Part shown: one piece after another, positions 44,444-53,536 of the stretch
Layout of the letters: every line of letters starts with the position of its first letter
Position numbering within the stretch: the first letter of the stretch is position 1
Assembly (NCBI RefSeq): GCF_015714715.1
Contig: NZ_WAHS01000001.1
Span: forward strand, 186,001-250,000
Source: Aestuariivirga litoralis
Lineage (GTDB): Bacteria; Pseudomonadota; Alphaproteobacteria; Rhizobiales; Aestuariivirgaceae
DNA: 64,000 nucleotides
Direction of reading: 5' to 3'
Notes under the pieces: model-generated
What the model was told of the DNA's origin: nothing
Databases searched by the model: none
The model's input: only the letters and a program-made list of their open reading frames with translations
Made by a program: the position numbers and the translations under genes

Positions 44444-45510
44444 ACGTGATCGGTGCGCGCCAGCATGGCGAAGGCAATCGCCGCCATCACCAGCAGCGGC
44501 CCCCATGCGGCAATCCAGGGGGCCACCGCGCCGGTTTCACCCAACGTCATGGCCAGGCCGTCAGAGACGAAATAGGCAAAGCCCAGCGCCACGCCGGCCA
44601 CGAAAATCTTGCCAAGCCCACCACCGCGACGGAACGCTGTGCCGAGCGGCACACAGAGGATCACCATGACGATGGAGATGATCACCGGGGTGAGGCGCTT
44701 CTGTTCCCAGGTTTGATAGACATGCTTGGCGCGCACGCCGTACCCATCATTGGCGGCGAAGTCGCGGATTTCCGAGAAAGTCATTTCCTCGGGCGAGCCG
44801 ACGCGCTTGTTGTCGGCCAGTCGCAGCGAGCCCTCATAAGTGGCCTGGGCAACGCGGGTAGGCTTCTTGCCATCGGCATCATAGCTGGTGACATTGTTGA
44901 GCAGCCAATGGCTGTCTTTCTGGGTGGCCGTGTCAGCGAAGATTTCCGAGGTCAGCTGGCCCTGTGGTGCGCGCTTGAAGATGGTGACGTTATACAGCGT
45001 CTTGTTGTCAGCAGACATGCGGTCAGCACGCATGATGTCATTGTCGGAGCGGATCCATACAGGGTCATTCGGATTAGTGCTCAGCTTGCGGGTGGCATAG
45101 TCAGCAATGCCCCAGCTGCGCAGCGACGGGGCTGCGGCGGGCACGGCTTGGTCCATCAGCAGAAAATGCGCAACCCCGACCAGGATCGCCATGGGTAGCA
45201 ACTTGATGATGAGGCGCGAGGGTGAAATGCCGGTGGCCCAGATCGCTGTGAGCTCATTGCGGTAGGACAATTCGGTCATCGACAGGAGCAGCGCTAGCAG
45301 CAGGCTGGTCGGCAGGAACAGCGCCAGAATGCCGGGCGTGCGGGTGAGCACATAGGTGCCAACCGCCACAAAGGGATTGTTGGCAATGCGCAGCACGTCG
45401 GTGAGGAAGCCCACAACCTCAAGCGTCAGCACGAAGAAGGATAGACCCAGCAGGATCACCGCAAAGCGGATCAGGATCATGCGGGTGAGCATGCGGGCAA
45501 GGATGGACAT
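44440..45510 (-). CDS. LptF/LptG (YjgP/YjgQ)-family permease
   Basis: This protein of about 356 aa has the LptF/LptG layout: an N-terminal helix pair, LALLLSMTELSYRNELTAIWATGIS, a periplasmic beta-jellyroll part (about 120-260), and three to four C-terminal helices. In E. coli LptF and LptG form the LptB2FG ABC transporter that lifts LPS from the inner membrane. Only one such gene is here, in an operon with a ceramide kinase and a ceramide-synthase-like gene, so it may export a sphingolipid. The ATG at 45510 is used. Confidence 0.8.
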   Translation of the reverse strand: MSILARMLTRMILIRFAVILLGLSFFVLTLEVVGFLTDVLRIANNPFVAVGTYVLTRTPGILALFLPTSLLLALLLSMTELSYRNELTAIWATGISPSRLIIKLLPMAILVGVAHFLLMDQAVPAAAPSLRSWGIADYATRKLSTNPNDPVWIRSDNDIMRADRMSADNKTLYNVTIFKRAPQGQLTSEIFADTATQKDSHWLLNNVTSYDADGKKPTRVAQATYEGSLRLADNKRVGSPEEMTFSEIRDFAANDGYGVRAKHVYQTWEQKRLTPVIISIVMVILCVPLGTAFRRGGGLGKIFVAGVALGFAYFVSDGLAMTLGETGAVAPWIAAWGPLLVMAAIAFAMLARTDHV

Positions 45511-45512
45511 TA

Positions 45513-46406
45513 TCAGTTTTCCAGGTTGAAGGCCGGCTGGGCCACGAAGCCCTCGTCCTTTCCCTTCCATTGGTTGATCGTCACTCGGGTCATCCATTTG
45601 CCCGATTGGCGCGCAATTTCATAGAGGTTCCATTCGGCGGGCTGATGCGCGTGAAGCGCCATGCTGCCGGAGGGCACACCAATGGCGGGCACCCGGATGC
45701 CTGCTTCCTCCAGCCAATGCAGCTCGCGGCGATGGTTGTGGCCGTGGATCACCAGTTCCACTTCCTGTTCGCACAGGATGGTTTTGAGTTCCGCCGCATC
45801 CTGCAAGGCGCGCAACTTGGTGGCAAGGCCAGGGCCTGGCGGATGGTGGATCATCACCACGCGGCAGAAGCCCTTGGCCTTCAAATCAATGAGAAGCTGG
45901 CGCAACGAGCTGCGCTGCTTTTCACCCAACCGCCCTTCGGCACTCTGGAAGGGGCGAGGCAAAGCCGAGTTCAACCCGATCAAAGCCACGTTGCGGCGCA
46001 GGCGCACATAGGGGAAGGCTTCGGGAACGCGCATGTCTCCGGCCATGAAAGGCTCGAACAGCTTGAGACTCTTGTCATAAGCCACTTTGGCATAGAGATC
46101 ATGATTGCCGGGCACGAAGGACAGCCAATCGGGTGGGCCCAACCTGTCCATCCAGGCCCGCAGCGGTGGAAATTCCAGTGGACTGGCAATGTTCACCGCA
46201 TCGCCGGTGAAGGCTACATGATCGGGCTTTGCCGCTTGAACCGACTGCATCAGGGCATCCGCCACCTCATTGAGGTGCAGATATTTGCGGCGGAAATGCC
46301 ATGACACGGCACCAATCACCCGTTTGGGGCGAAAGGCATGGAGGGCTGCACCCCGTGGCAGCGGCCCCATATGAAGATCAGAAAAATGAGCGAGCGTGAA
46401 ATTCAC
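45513..46406 (-). CDS. Metallophosphoesterase
   Basis: This 297-aa calcineurin-like phosphoesterase shows the metal-binding set: FSDLHMG, FTGDAVN, VPGNHDLYAK, MIHHPP and IHGHNH. It is cytoplasmic by sequence, without a signal peptide, and starts with GTG. It lies between the GNAT protein and the LptG-like permease with gaps of 9 and 2 nt, so it belongs to the lipid operon. It may dephosphorylate a lipid intermediate or head group. Confidence 0.82.
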   Translation of the reverse strand: MNFTLAHFSDLHMGPLPRGAALHAFRPKRVIGAVSWHFRRKYLHLNEVADALMQSVQAAKPDHVAFTGDAVNIASPLEFPPLRAWMDRLGPPDWLSFVPGNHDLYAKVAYDKSLKLFEPFMAGDMRVPEAFPYVRLRRNVALIGLNSALPRPFQSAEGRLGEKQRSSLRQLLIDLKAKGFCRVVMIHHPPGPGLATKLRALQDAAELKTILCEQEVELVIHGHNHRRELHWLEEAGIRVPAIGVPSGSMALHAHQPAEWNLYEIARQSGKWMTRVTINQWKGKDEGFVAQPAFNLEN

Positions 46407-46415
46407 AGCGCCAGT

Positions 46416-47600
46416 TCACAGGCGCTTTTCATAGACGCGGTAAGTCTTGTAGATTCGGCTGCCCATGCTTTCGAGGATGTGGCGCACGCGCGCATTGTCT
46501 TCGAGAATCCAGGAGAATTCGCCATGCGTCACGCCGCGGCTGATCACATGATCAGATGACGCCTGGATGACTGCCAGTGCGAGGCCTGCGCCCACCGGGC
46601 CATCCTGATACTTCTTCAGCACGCCCATCAAAGGCACGCGCACTGATTTGGAGCGGCCGCGTAGCAGATGGTAGGCCAGCGTGGCCCAGCCGAAGGGCAG
46701 CAGGCGGCCATTCAGGCCCTGGAACCATTCATTGATATTGGGTGCCGCTACGCAGAAGGCGGCAGGCTCACCCTTCACATAGGCGAAGTTCACGGCTTTT
46801 TCGTCGAGCAGCATTTTGAAATTGTTGCCCATCGCCTTCACTTCAGCTGCGGTGAAGGGCACGAAATTCCAATTGTCGGTCCAGGCGTCGTTGAAGATCG
46901 ACATCATGGTGGAAATGTCTTCATCCATTTTCTTCTTGTTCAGCGGCCGCACGGTGATGCCGCCCGAAGCCATCATGCGCTTTACCATCTTGCGCAGTGG
47001 GGGGCTCAGGCCCTGGCGGTTGTCGAACTCATAGGCGTAGAGGTCCTTCACCTTCTTGTAACCCAGCGCCTCCACACGACTGCCATAATAAGGCGTGCCA
47101 TGACCCATCATCAGATTGGGGATGGTGTCAAAGCCGTCAATCAGCAGGCCGGATTCATCATTGATGGAAAAGGAGAAGGGACCGCGCACTGTTTTCATGC
47201 CGCGTTCGCGGAGCCAGCCTTCCGCCGCCTTGAACAGCGCTGCAAAAACCTCCGGATCGTCAACCGATTCCAGAAAGCCAAACTGGCCCGATGCATCATT
47301 GTAGCGCGCCAGATGCAGGTCATCGATCTGGGCGGAGATGCGGCCCACTTGCTTGCCGTCTTTTTCAGCGATGAAAAGCTGCGCCTTGGCGTGCTGGAAA
47401 TAGGGGTTCTTCTTTTCGCTCAAATGTTCCATGCGCTCAAAGAACAGCGGCGCCACCCAGTTCTTGTCACCAGCATAAAGCGCGAAGGGCACCTTCAGGA
47501 AGGTAACCTTGTCCTTATTGCCCTGAACGGGACGCACTGTAATCTGTGCCACGGTTTCCACTTCTTTGACTGCGCGATTTGCCCACTCTAAATGAAGCAT
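46416..47600 (-). CDS. GNAT-like acyltransferase, candidate bacterial ceramide synthase
   Basis: This 394-aa protein begins with the pattern FLKVPFALYAGDKNWVAPLFFE and has a GNAT-like core with AKAQLFIAEKDGKQVGRISAQID and VRGPFSFSINDESGLLIDGFD. In Caulobacter the bacterial ceramide synthase bCerS is a GNAT-like protein from the sphingolipid locus, and this gene lies in the matching place as first gene of the convergent operon. Similar rhizobial sequences are sometimes mislabelled dATP pyrophosphohydrolase. The role is inferred from family resemblance and locus. Confidence 0.65.
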   Translation of the reverse strand: MLHLEWANRAVKEVETVAQITVRPVQGNKDKVTFLKVPFALYAGDKNWVAPLFFERMEHLSEKKNPYFQHAKAQLFIAEKDGKQVGRISAQIDDLHLARYNDASGQFGFLESVDDPEVFAALFKAAEGWLRERGMKTVRGPFSFSINDESGLLIDGFDTIPNLMMGHGTPYYGSRVEALGYKKVKDLYAYEFDNRQGLSPPLRKMVKRMMASGGITVRPLNKKKMDEDISTMMSIFNDAWTDNWNFVPFTAAEVKAMGNNFKMLLDEKAVNFAYVKGEPAAFCVAAPNINEWFQGLNGRLLPFGWATLAYHLLRGRSKSVRVPLMGVLKKYQDGPVGAGLALAVIQASSDHVISRGVTHGEFSWILEDNARVRHILESMGSRIYKTYRVYEKRL

Positions 47601-47653
47601 GGCTGTGGCCTTGGCAAGGCCTGCGGCGCGTAACTGGAAAGCTTGTAATCTTG

Positions 47654-48106
47654 ATGTTTCCCAACCGGCTGTTTCAACTTTATTGCCGCCTGACGCGCGG
47701 CAAAACGCTGGGCGCGCGGGTTGTGGTGATTGATGCGCAGGGCCGCGTGTTGCTGGTGAAACCGGGTTATACCGATGGCTGGACCTTGCCAGGCGGCGGC
47801 GTTGATCCGGGCGAAACGTTACGGCAAGCCGCCATTCGCGAATTGCACGAAGAGGCTGCGATTCAACCTCTGGAGGAATTGCTGTTCCACGGCTTCTTCT
47901 CCAATGACCGGCTGTTTCCCGGCGATCATGTCGGATGTTTCATCTTGCGGAAATTCGCGCAGGGAGATTTCAGGCCCAACATGGAAATCCGCGAGGTGAA
48001 GTTCTTCGCCGTGGAGAACCTGCCGCCCGACACCAAGGCTGGATCACGCGCGCGCATTGCGGAAGTGTTAGGTGGGGCGGCGATCTCGGATCATTGGGCA
48101 CCTTGA
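47654..48106 (+). CDS. NUDIX hydrolase
   Basis: This 150-aa protein has a NUDIX box GGVDPGETLRQAAIRELHEEAAI, where the usual G in the last EExG position is A. It is divergent from the GNAT-like gene. NUDIX enzymes cleave nucleoside diphosphate derivatives; the substrate is unknown. The start at ATG 47654 (MFPNRL) is preferred over an upstream ORF extension because conserved residues begin there. Confidence 0.78.
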   Translation: MFPNRLFQLYCRLTRGKTLGARVVVIDAQGRVLLVKPGYTDGWTLPGGGVDPGETLRQAAIRELHEEAAIQPLEELLFHGFFSNDRLFPGDHVGCFILRKFAQGDFRPNMEIREVKFFAVENLPPDTKAGSRARIAEVLGGAAISDHWAP

Positions 48107-48238
48107 CGGCGCGCCCGCGCATCTGTATCGGGCGCGGGATGTTGAAACTGTCAGCCATCCTCTCGCGACGAATCTTGCTCACCGCCTGAGCGCCCCGGCA
48201 TCTCTGGGGCATTTGCAACGCATGACAAGTTGGCCCCG

Positions 48239-48781
48239 ATGACATTCACCCAATCTCCTGTTGACCAGACTGAACAAGACGCTCCCGCCATTGAGCATTT
48301 GCTGGACCTGGCCTTTGGCCTGAACCGCATTGCCAAGACTTCCTATCAATTGCGCTTGGGCAACACACCGGTGCCCGGCCTGTCGTTGGTGATGCGTGAC
48401 CGGCAATTGGGTCTGATGGGCGCCATCAGTTTCTGGCCGGTAGCCATCGGGGCGGAAATGACACCCGCGCTGCTGCTGGGGCCCTTGGCGGTGCATCCGG
48501 AACGGCAGAATATGGGCATTGGCCGGGCACTGATCACCGAAGGATTGGCACGCGCCAGGCCCAAGGGGCATGAGCTGGTGCTGCTGGTCGGCGATCCGCC
48601 CTATTACGCGCGGTTTGATTTCCGGCAGGTGCCAGAGGGCCAAATCACATTGCCGGGCCCACTGGACCCGAAGCGGCTGATGTTCATGGAACTGGCGGAT
48701 GGTGCGCTGGCCAAGGCCAGTGGCATGATGCTGCCACCCTGGCGATGGAACGAAATCAACGCCCCTCGCGCCACCACATAA
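48239..48781 (+). CDS. GNAT N-acetyltransferase (YhbS-like)
   Basis: This 180-aa GNAT protein has LLGPLAVHPERQNMGIGRALITEGLARA, the acetyl-CoA loop (Q/R-x2-G-x-G/A variant), followed by LVLLVGDPPYYARFDF. The pattern resembles YhbS-type acetyltransferases. It is 132 nt after the NUDIX gene. It overlaps the convergent gene at 48756 by 26 nt. Substrate unknown. Confidence 0.8.
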   Translation: MTFTQSPVDQTEQDAPAIEHLLDLAFGLNRIAKTSYQLRLGNTPVPGLSLVMRDRQLGLMGAISFWPVAIGAEMTPALLLGPLAVHPERQNMGIGRALITEGLARARPKGHELVLLVGDPPYYARFDFRQVPEGQITLPGPLDPKRLMFMELADGALAKASGMMLPPWRWNEINAPRATT

Positions 48782-50816
48782 GGCTAGCGGCTAGCAGCAT
48801 GATCGCCAGGCTGAAGAGGCTGGTCGACAGGGCCCATTCACGCACCGCGATGGTGCGGGTGAGGCCATTGGCTTTGAGGTTCATCCAGCCTGCACCTGCA
48901 TAGCTTGATCCGGGGGACTGCTTGGAAAGCCTTGGCAGGCCATCGGCCAGCCACGACACGCCGCCGCCGGTTGCCGCAGCGACAGGTTCCAGCTTCTTGG
49001 TGGTGGCCAGCAGGTCAGACTGTTCCTTGGCATCGCCATTGCCTGCACCGGCCACCGCTTCCAGCTTGCCATCGCGCAGCAGATAGAGGCCGGGCTCATC
49101 CGGCGTGAAGCGGCCCTGGAAATGGCCGGGGCCAACTTTGATCAATGGCACATCATGAATCTTGGCGGACGGTGAGTTGGCCTCGACCTTTTTGTAGTCA
49201 TCGCCCAGGCCATAGCGGTCAATGATGATGTCATTGTCTTGCGCGTGCGCGGCCAGGCGCTCCTCTTCCAGCTCCGGTTCCTTCATCAGCCAATGGGCGA
49301 TGCGCTTGAGCATTTCAGCCTCCGGCCCACCGCCATCATAGCCGCGCGCCCAGAGCCAACCCTGATCCGACAGAATTTGTGCCACGCGGCCTTCCTCGAC
49401 ATGGCGTAGCACCAGCAGCGGCTTGTTGTCCGGGCCCTGCATCAAGGCTTGCGTGCTGCCGTCATCGGTGGCCGGGGTGGCATCAATGATGCGGAACCAC
49501 TTGCCCCATTTGGGATCGGTGCGGCTGGCACCCTTCAACGTTTGAGTTACGGGATGGCGTTCGCCCAATTCGGTGAGCAGCGGCTTGAAGGGTACTTCCG
49601 TCACGCTACCGACAGGCTGCGCCGCCAGCACATCGCCCAGCGGTGTTGAGGCCAAGCCATCCGGCTCGGCAAAATCAGGACCGGAGGCCACCAGCAAGGC
49701 GCCACCCTTTTTCACATAGTCGGCAATGTTGGCGATGTAGTCATCTGGCAGGATCACTTCACGCTGATAACGGTCGAAAATCACCAGATCGAACTTGTCG
49801 AGTTTATCGATGAACAATTCCTTGGTCGGGAAGGGGATCAGCGAAAGCTCGCTCACTGGCGTGCCATCCTGCTTTTCGGGCGGGCGCAGAATGGTGAAGT
49901 GAACAAGATCAACAGCAGAATCGGCCTTCAACAAGTTGCGCCACGTGCGTTCGCCGGGATTGGGCTGGCCGGACACGAGCAGCACACGTAAGCGGTCGCG
50001 GATGCCGTTGATGGTGGTGAGATCAGTATTGTTGGCGGAGGAAATTTCTCCGGGCCGCAGCTCGGCGGAGAGCGAGATGAAATTCTTGCCGGCGTGGCTG
50101 ATATCGACATCCACTTCGGCCGCAGCGCTGGGGCTGACGATGAGTTTCTTGGGTTCGACACCGCTCTGTGTGAGGGTAATGGGAACGCCCGCACCAGTGC
50201 CGCCCTGGTCTTCGACATGGAAGGAAATCTTGGCGGATTGGCCGACCAGCGTGAATTCCGGCGCGTGGTCGATTACCAGCTTGCGGTCGCTCTCGGTCTT
50301 GGCGCCGCTGATCAGGCCATGGATAGGGCTGGGCAATTGTGCCAGCGCTTTGCCTTCCGGCACGTCATGGATTTCGCCATCGGTGAGGAAGATCGCGCCG
50401 GCAAAACGGCTCTGTGGAACATCGCCTAGAGCGCGGTTCAGCGCCGCGAAGCCCCGCGTGCCGCCGCCCTGTGCGGTGCCTGAGGTGACGGTGGCAATGC
50501 GCAATTCGGTGTTGCCGATTTCCTCGATGCGTTTCTTTAGTGCCTCGACGGCATTGTCGGTTTCGGCGAGGCGTGTGCCGAGTTTCTGGCTGTCGGAATG
50601 ATCGACGACGAGCAGGGCAATGTCCTTCACCGGCTCGCGTTCATCGAGATGGATGACCGGATTGAGCAGCGCCAGAACCAGCAAGACACCACTGGCCGCG
50701 CGCAGCAGCATGCCGCGTGCGCGCACGAAGAATCCGAAGCCCACCAGCGCCAAAGCCGCCGCTGCAAAAACAGCGATCCAGGGCCAGGCGAGCAGCGGCA
50801 GGAAATTCACATTCAT
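48756..50816 (-). CDS. Membrane protein with class I glutamine-amidotransferase-like domain
   Basis: This 686-aa protein starts with two transmembrane helices, continues with a VWA-like part carrying VVDHSDSQKL and FLTDGEIHD, and then a DJ-1/GATase-like part with FDLVIFDRYQ and VKKGGALLVASGPDF. It ends in another helix. It is the last gene of the MoxR-DUF58-DUF4159 operon and overlaps DUF4159 by 4 nt. Such genes are conserved together in alphaproteobacteria and are linked by analogy to BatA/BatB aerotolerance proteins. The function is not established. Confidence 0.72.
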   Translation of the reverse strand: MNVNFLPLLAWPWIAVFAAAALALVGFGFFVRARGMLLRAASGVLLVLALLNPVIHLDEREPVKDIALLVVDHSDSQKLGTRLAETDNAVEALKKRIEEIGNTELRIATVTSGTAQGGGTRGFAALNRALGDVPQSRFAGAIFLTDGEIHDVPEGKALAQLPSPIHGLISGAKTESDRKLVIDHAPEFTLVGQSAKISFHVEDQGGTGAGVPITLTQSGVEPKKLIVSPSAAAEVDVDISHAGKNFISLSAELRPGEISSANNTDLTTINGIRDRLRVLLVSGQPNPGERTWRNLLKADSAVDLVHFTILRPPEKQDGTPVSELSLIPFPTKELFIDKLDKFDLVIFDRYQREVILPDDYIANIADYVKKGGALLVASGPDFAEPDGLASTPLGDVLAAQPVGSVTEVPFKPLLTELGERHPVTQTLKGASRTDPKWGKWFRIIDATPATDDGSTQALMQGPDNKPLLVLRHVEEGRVAQILSDQGWLWARGYDGGGPEAEMLKRIAHWLMKEPELEEERLAAHAQDNDIIIDRYGLGDDYKKVEANSPSAKIHDVPLIKVGPGHFQGRFTPDEPGLYLLRDGKLEAVAGAGNGDAKEQSDLLATTKKLEPVAAATGGGVSWLADGLPRLSKQSPGSSYAGAGWMNLKANGLTRTIAVREWALSTSLFSLAIMLLAASLMWWREGR

Positions 50817-53536
50817 TGCCGGCCCAGCCTTTCGAGGATGGCAGGCACATGCACCTGGTCGGTTTTATAATTGCCGGTCAGCACGTACATGACCACGTTG
50901 ACGCCCACGCGCAGCGCGAATTCCTGCTGGCGCGGCGCATCGGGGATCATGGCGTAGTGCGGCTCGCCGTTTTCATCCGTGGCCCAGGCGGCAGCATAAT
51001 CATTGGAGCCGATGAGCAGGCCGGAGACATTGTCAAAGCCCGATGTTGTCGGGTCATCCTGGGTTTCCACCCACAGATTGCCACCTTCATAGCGGCCGGG
51101 GAATTCCTTCAGCAGGTAGAAGCTCTTGGTCAGCGCGTGGCCTTCCGGCACCGGCTGCAGCGGCGGCACATCTATGCCCGCCAGGATTTTGCGCAAAGCT
51201 TCCGATGCGCCACCATTGGAGAAATCCGATGTGGGTTCGCGCAGGTCAAAGAAAATCGTGCCGCCGTTTTTCATGTAGGCAGCAATGCGCTCAAGCGCCT
51301 TGGCGCTGGGGGGCGAAGCAGCGGCACTCACCGGCCAATAGAGCAGGGGATAGAAGACCAACTCATCCGTTTCGATATCAACAGAGACAGGATCGGCAAG
51401 CACGGCAGAAGTGCGCAGGTTGACTACAGCAGTGAGGCCCTTCAGCCCGGCATCGGATTCCTGATCGACATCGGCCTCGCCGGTTTTCACATAGGCCAGC
51501 CGGGTTTGCAGGGCAGCGGCCTGCATCGCCACTTCGTCGCCTGCAGCGCGTGCCGTGTCGGGTGAAGTTGGCAGGAAGAGGAGCGCCAAGGGCAGCAGCA
51601 ACATCGCTGATTTGCGCGCCAGATGCCCGCCGAGGAAAAGTGCTGCCAAACCATCCAGCAGATAGAGCAGGGCGGCAGCGGCCCAGATCAAGGTGGCATA
51701 GCTGGTGATGTCGCCGGTTTGCAAAACCTTCACATCCAGCGTGGCGGGCATCGGAGCTACATCGTTTGGAGCAATCTTCAAGTTCACGGCGCGGGTTTGC
51801 AGGGCACGGGCATAGAGACCTGCTGGTGTTTGGGATGAGGCCACTGCGGCCCCGATATCTTTCTGCGCGATGCTTTTCACATCGGCGGTGGGGCTGGCCA
51901 AATCGCCTGTGCCGGTGAGCAGCAGATGCGGCGCGAAATCGCCCTCGGTTGTGCCTGCGCCTGCGGAACCAGATTTCGGATCGCCAGCGGCAGGCGCCAA
52001 TTCGCCCAGGCGCTGCATGATTTTCTCGAAGCTGCCGGAGAGTGGCAGGTTGGACCAATCGGCATTGGCGGTCACATGAAACAGCACGATGCGGCCTTGG
52101 CCGCGTTTGGCGGAAGTGATCAGCGGTGTGCCATCGGCCAGGCTGGCCCAGGTCTTGGCGGTCAAATCCACATCAGGCTCCGCCAGCAGCTGGCGCGAAA
52201 TGGTGGCCTTGTCATCCACCTCGATGCCAGCCAGCGGGCTGATCTCGGCAAAGGGCTTGATGGTTTGCGGCGTTTCCCAGGAGAGGGACGAACCCAGATT
52301 GCGGTCACCCTCGCGCAGCTTCACCGGCAGAAGATCATCGGCATTGGCGGCGAGCCTGGGGCCAGCGAAGCGCACCAGAAGTCCGCCCTTGTCGAGCCAG
52401 GCAGCTACTGCATCATGATCGGCCTGCGGCAAAGCGCCGATGTCATCGAGTATGAGCATGGAGAGGCCTTGATCCAGCGCCGCCGTCAGATCGGCGCTGG
52501 TTTGCAAAGGCTGCAATTCCGCCGTCGCAGCAAGGGCTGTTTCCAGATAGTGGCTGGAGGAGAGCAAGGGCTGGTCGCCATCGGTGGAGGCACCGGACAT
52601 GATGGCCACCGTCTTGCGGCGCCAGCTGTCATCGAGCAGCGCATGCGCACCGGCGTGGTATTGATCCTTGATGACGAGGCTTTGCACAGCGTTGCGCAGC
52701 TCCACCGGCAGCACGATATGGGCCTGCTTCTGTAGGGCCCGATCAAAGGTCAGCTTGTCTTCCGCCAGCACGCGGCCATCACCGGAAAGAGCTTGCACGG
52801 TCGCGGTGTTTTCCGCACCGTCGCCGCGCAGCACATCAATCTGGATTTCACCGCGCGCCGCCTTCGGCTGACCCAATGCCAAAGGCGGCGGGCTGAGTGG
52901 CAGCTTCACAGTTTGCGTCGTGGCAATCGCGTTCAATCCAGCGGAAAATGCCGAGGCACTGCCTTCATCTAGTCCGTCGGTGAGCCAGACAATTTCAGAG
53001 GGAGCCGGGTTCAGGCCCTTGAACAGATCGAGCGCCTTTGGCCTATCGCCATTCAGCGCTTTGGGCATCCAGGCTCTTATCCGTTTGGCTGCATCATCCG
53101 CATTGATGCCGGTCGGCGCTTCCGGATTGCTGCTGCCGATCAGGTAGATTACGCGTGAGGGCGCTTCTCCTAGAATGCTCAGCGCCGCGTCCTGGCGCTG
53201 CGGCCAGTCCTTGGCGGCGGCCCAGCTATCATCGATCACCAGCGCCAAGGGACCGGTGCCGGAGGAGAGGACGTGGCTCTTCCTTGTAAACGGATGTGCT
53301 ATCGCGAGGATGATCAGCGCCGCGATCAGCAGGCGCAGCAGAAGCAGCCACCAGGGCATGGTGTCAGACGTTTGCTCTTTTTCGCGCAACCCGAGCAGAA
53401 TGCGCAAAGGCGGAAAAGCGAGTTGCTTCGGGCGCGGCGGAATGGTGCGCAGCAGCCACCAGATCGCCGGCAGCGCAAGAAGTGCCCAAAGGGCAAGCGG
53501 TTGTTCAAACAACAGCGTCTGGAAAAACCCGCTCAT
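50813..53536 (-). CDS. DUF4159 / BatA-type membrane protein
   Basis: This 907-aa protein has an N-terminal aerotolerance-regulator-type pair of helices (FQTLLFEQPLALWALLALP and MPWWLLLLRLLIAALIILAIAHPF), a degenerate VWA-like region (LVIDDSWAA) and a DJ-1/GATase-like middle part (ILDDIGALPQADHDAVAAWL). Two helices near 620-665 precede a C-terminal DUF4159 domain (about 690-907). It overlaps the DUF58 gene by 4 nt. With MoxR and DUF58 it probably forms an envelope quality-control or chaperone complex. Confidence 0.78.
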   Translation of the reverse strand: MSGFFQTLLFEQPLALWALLALPAIWWLLRTIPPRPKQLAFPPLRILLGLREKEQTSDTMPWWLLLLRLLIAALIILAIAHPFTRKSHVLSSGTGPLALVIDDSWAAAKDWPQRQDAALSILGEAPSRVIYLIGSSNPEAPTGINADDAAKRIRAWMPKALNGDRPKALDLFKGLNPAPSEIVWLTDGLDEGSASAFSAGLNAIATTQTVKLPLSPPPLALGQPKAARGEIQIDVLRGDGAENTATVQALSGDGRVLAEDKLTFDRALQKQAHIVLPVELRNAVQSLVIKDQYHAGAHALLDDSWRRKTVAIMSGASTDGDQPLLSSSHYLETALAATAELQPLQTSADLTAALDQGLSMLILDDIGALPQADHDAVAAWLDKGGLLVRFAGPRLAANADDLLPVKLREGDRNLGSSLSWETPQTIKPFAEISPLAGIEVDDKATISRQLLAEPDVDLTAKTWASLADGTPLITSAKRGQGRIVLFHVTANADWSNLPLSGSFEKIMQRLGELAPAAGDPKSGSAGAGTTEGDFAPHLLLTGTGDLASPTADVKSIAQKDIGAAVASSQTPAGLYARALQTRAVNLKIAPNDVAPMPATLDVKVLQTGDITSYATLIWAAAALLYLLDGLAALFLGGHLARKSAMLLLPLALLFLPTSPDTARAAGDEVAMQAAALQTRLAYVKTGEADVDQESDAGLKGLTAVVNLRTSAVLADPVSVDIETDELVFYPLLYWPVSAAASPPSAKALERIAAYMKNGGTIFFDLREPTSDFSNGGASEALRKILAGIDVPPLQPVPEGHALTKSFYLLKEFPGRYEGGNLWVETQDDPTTSGFDNVSGLLIGSNDYAAAWATDENGEPHYAMIPDAPRQQEFALRVGVNVVMYVLTGNYKTDQVHVPAILERLGRQ

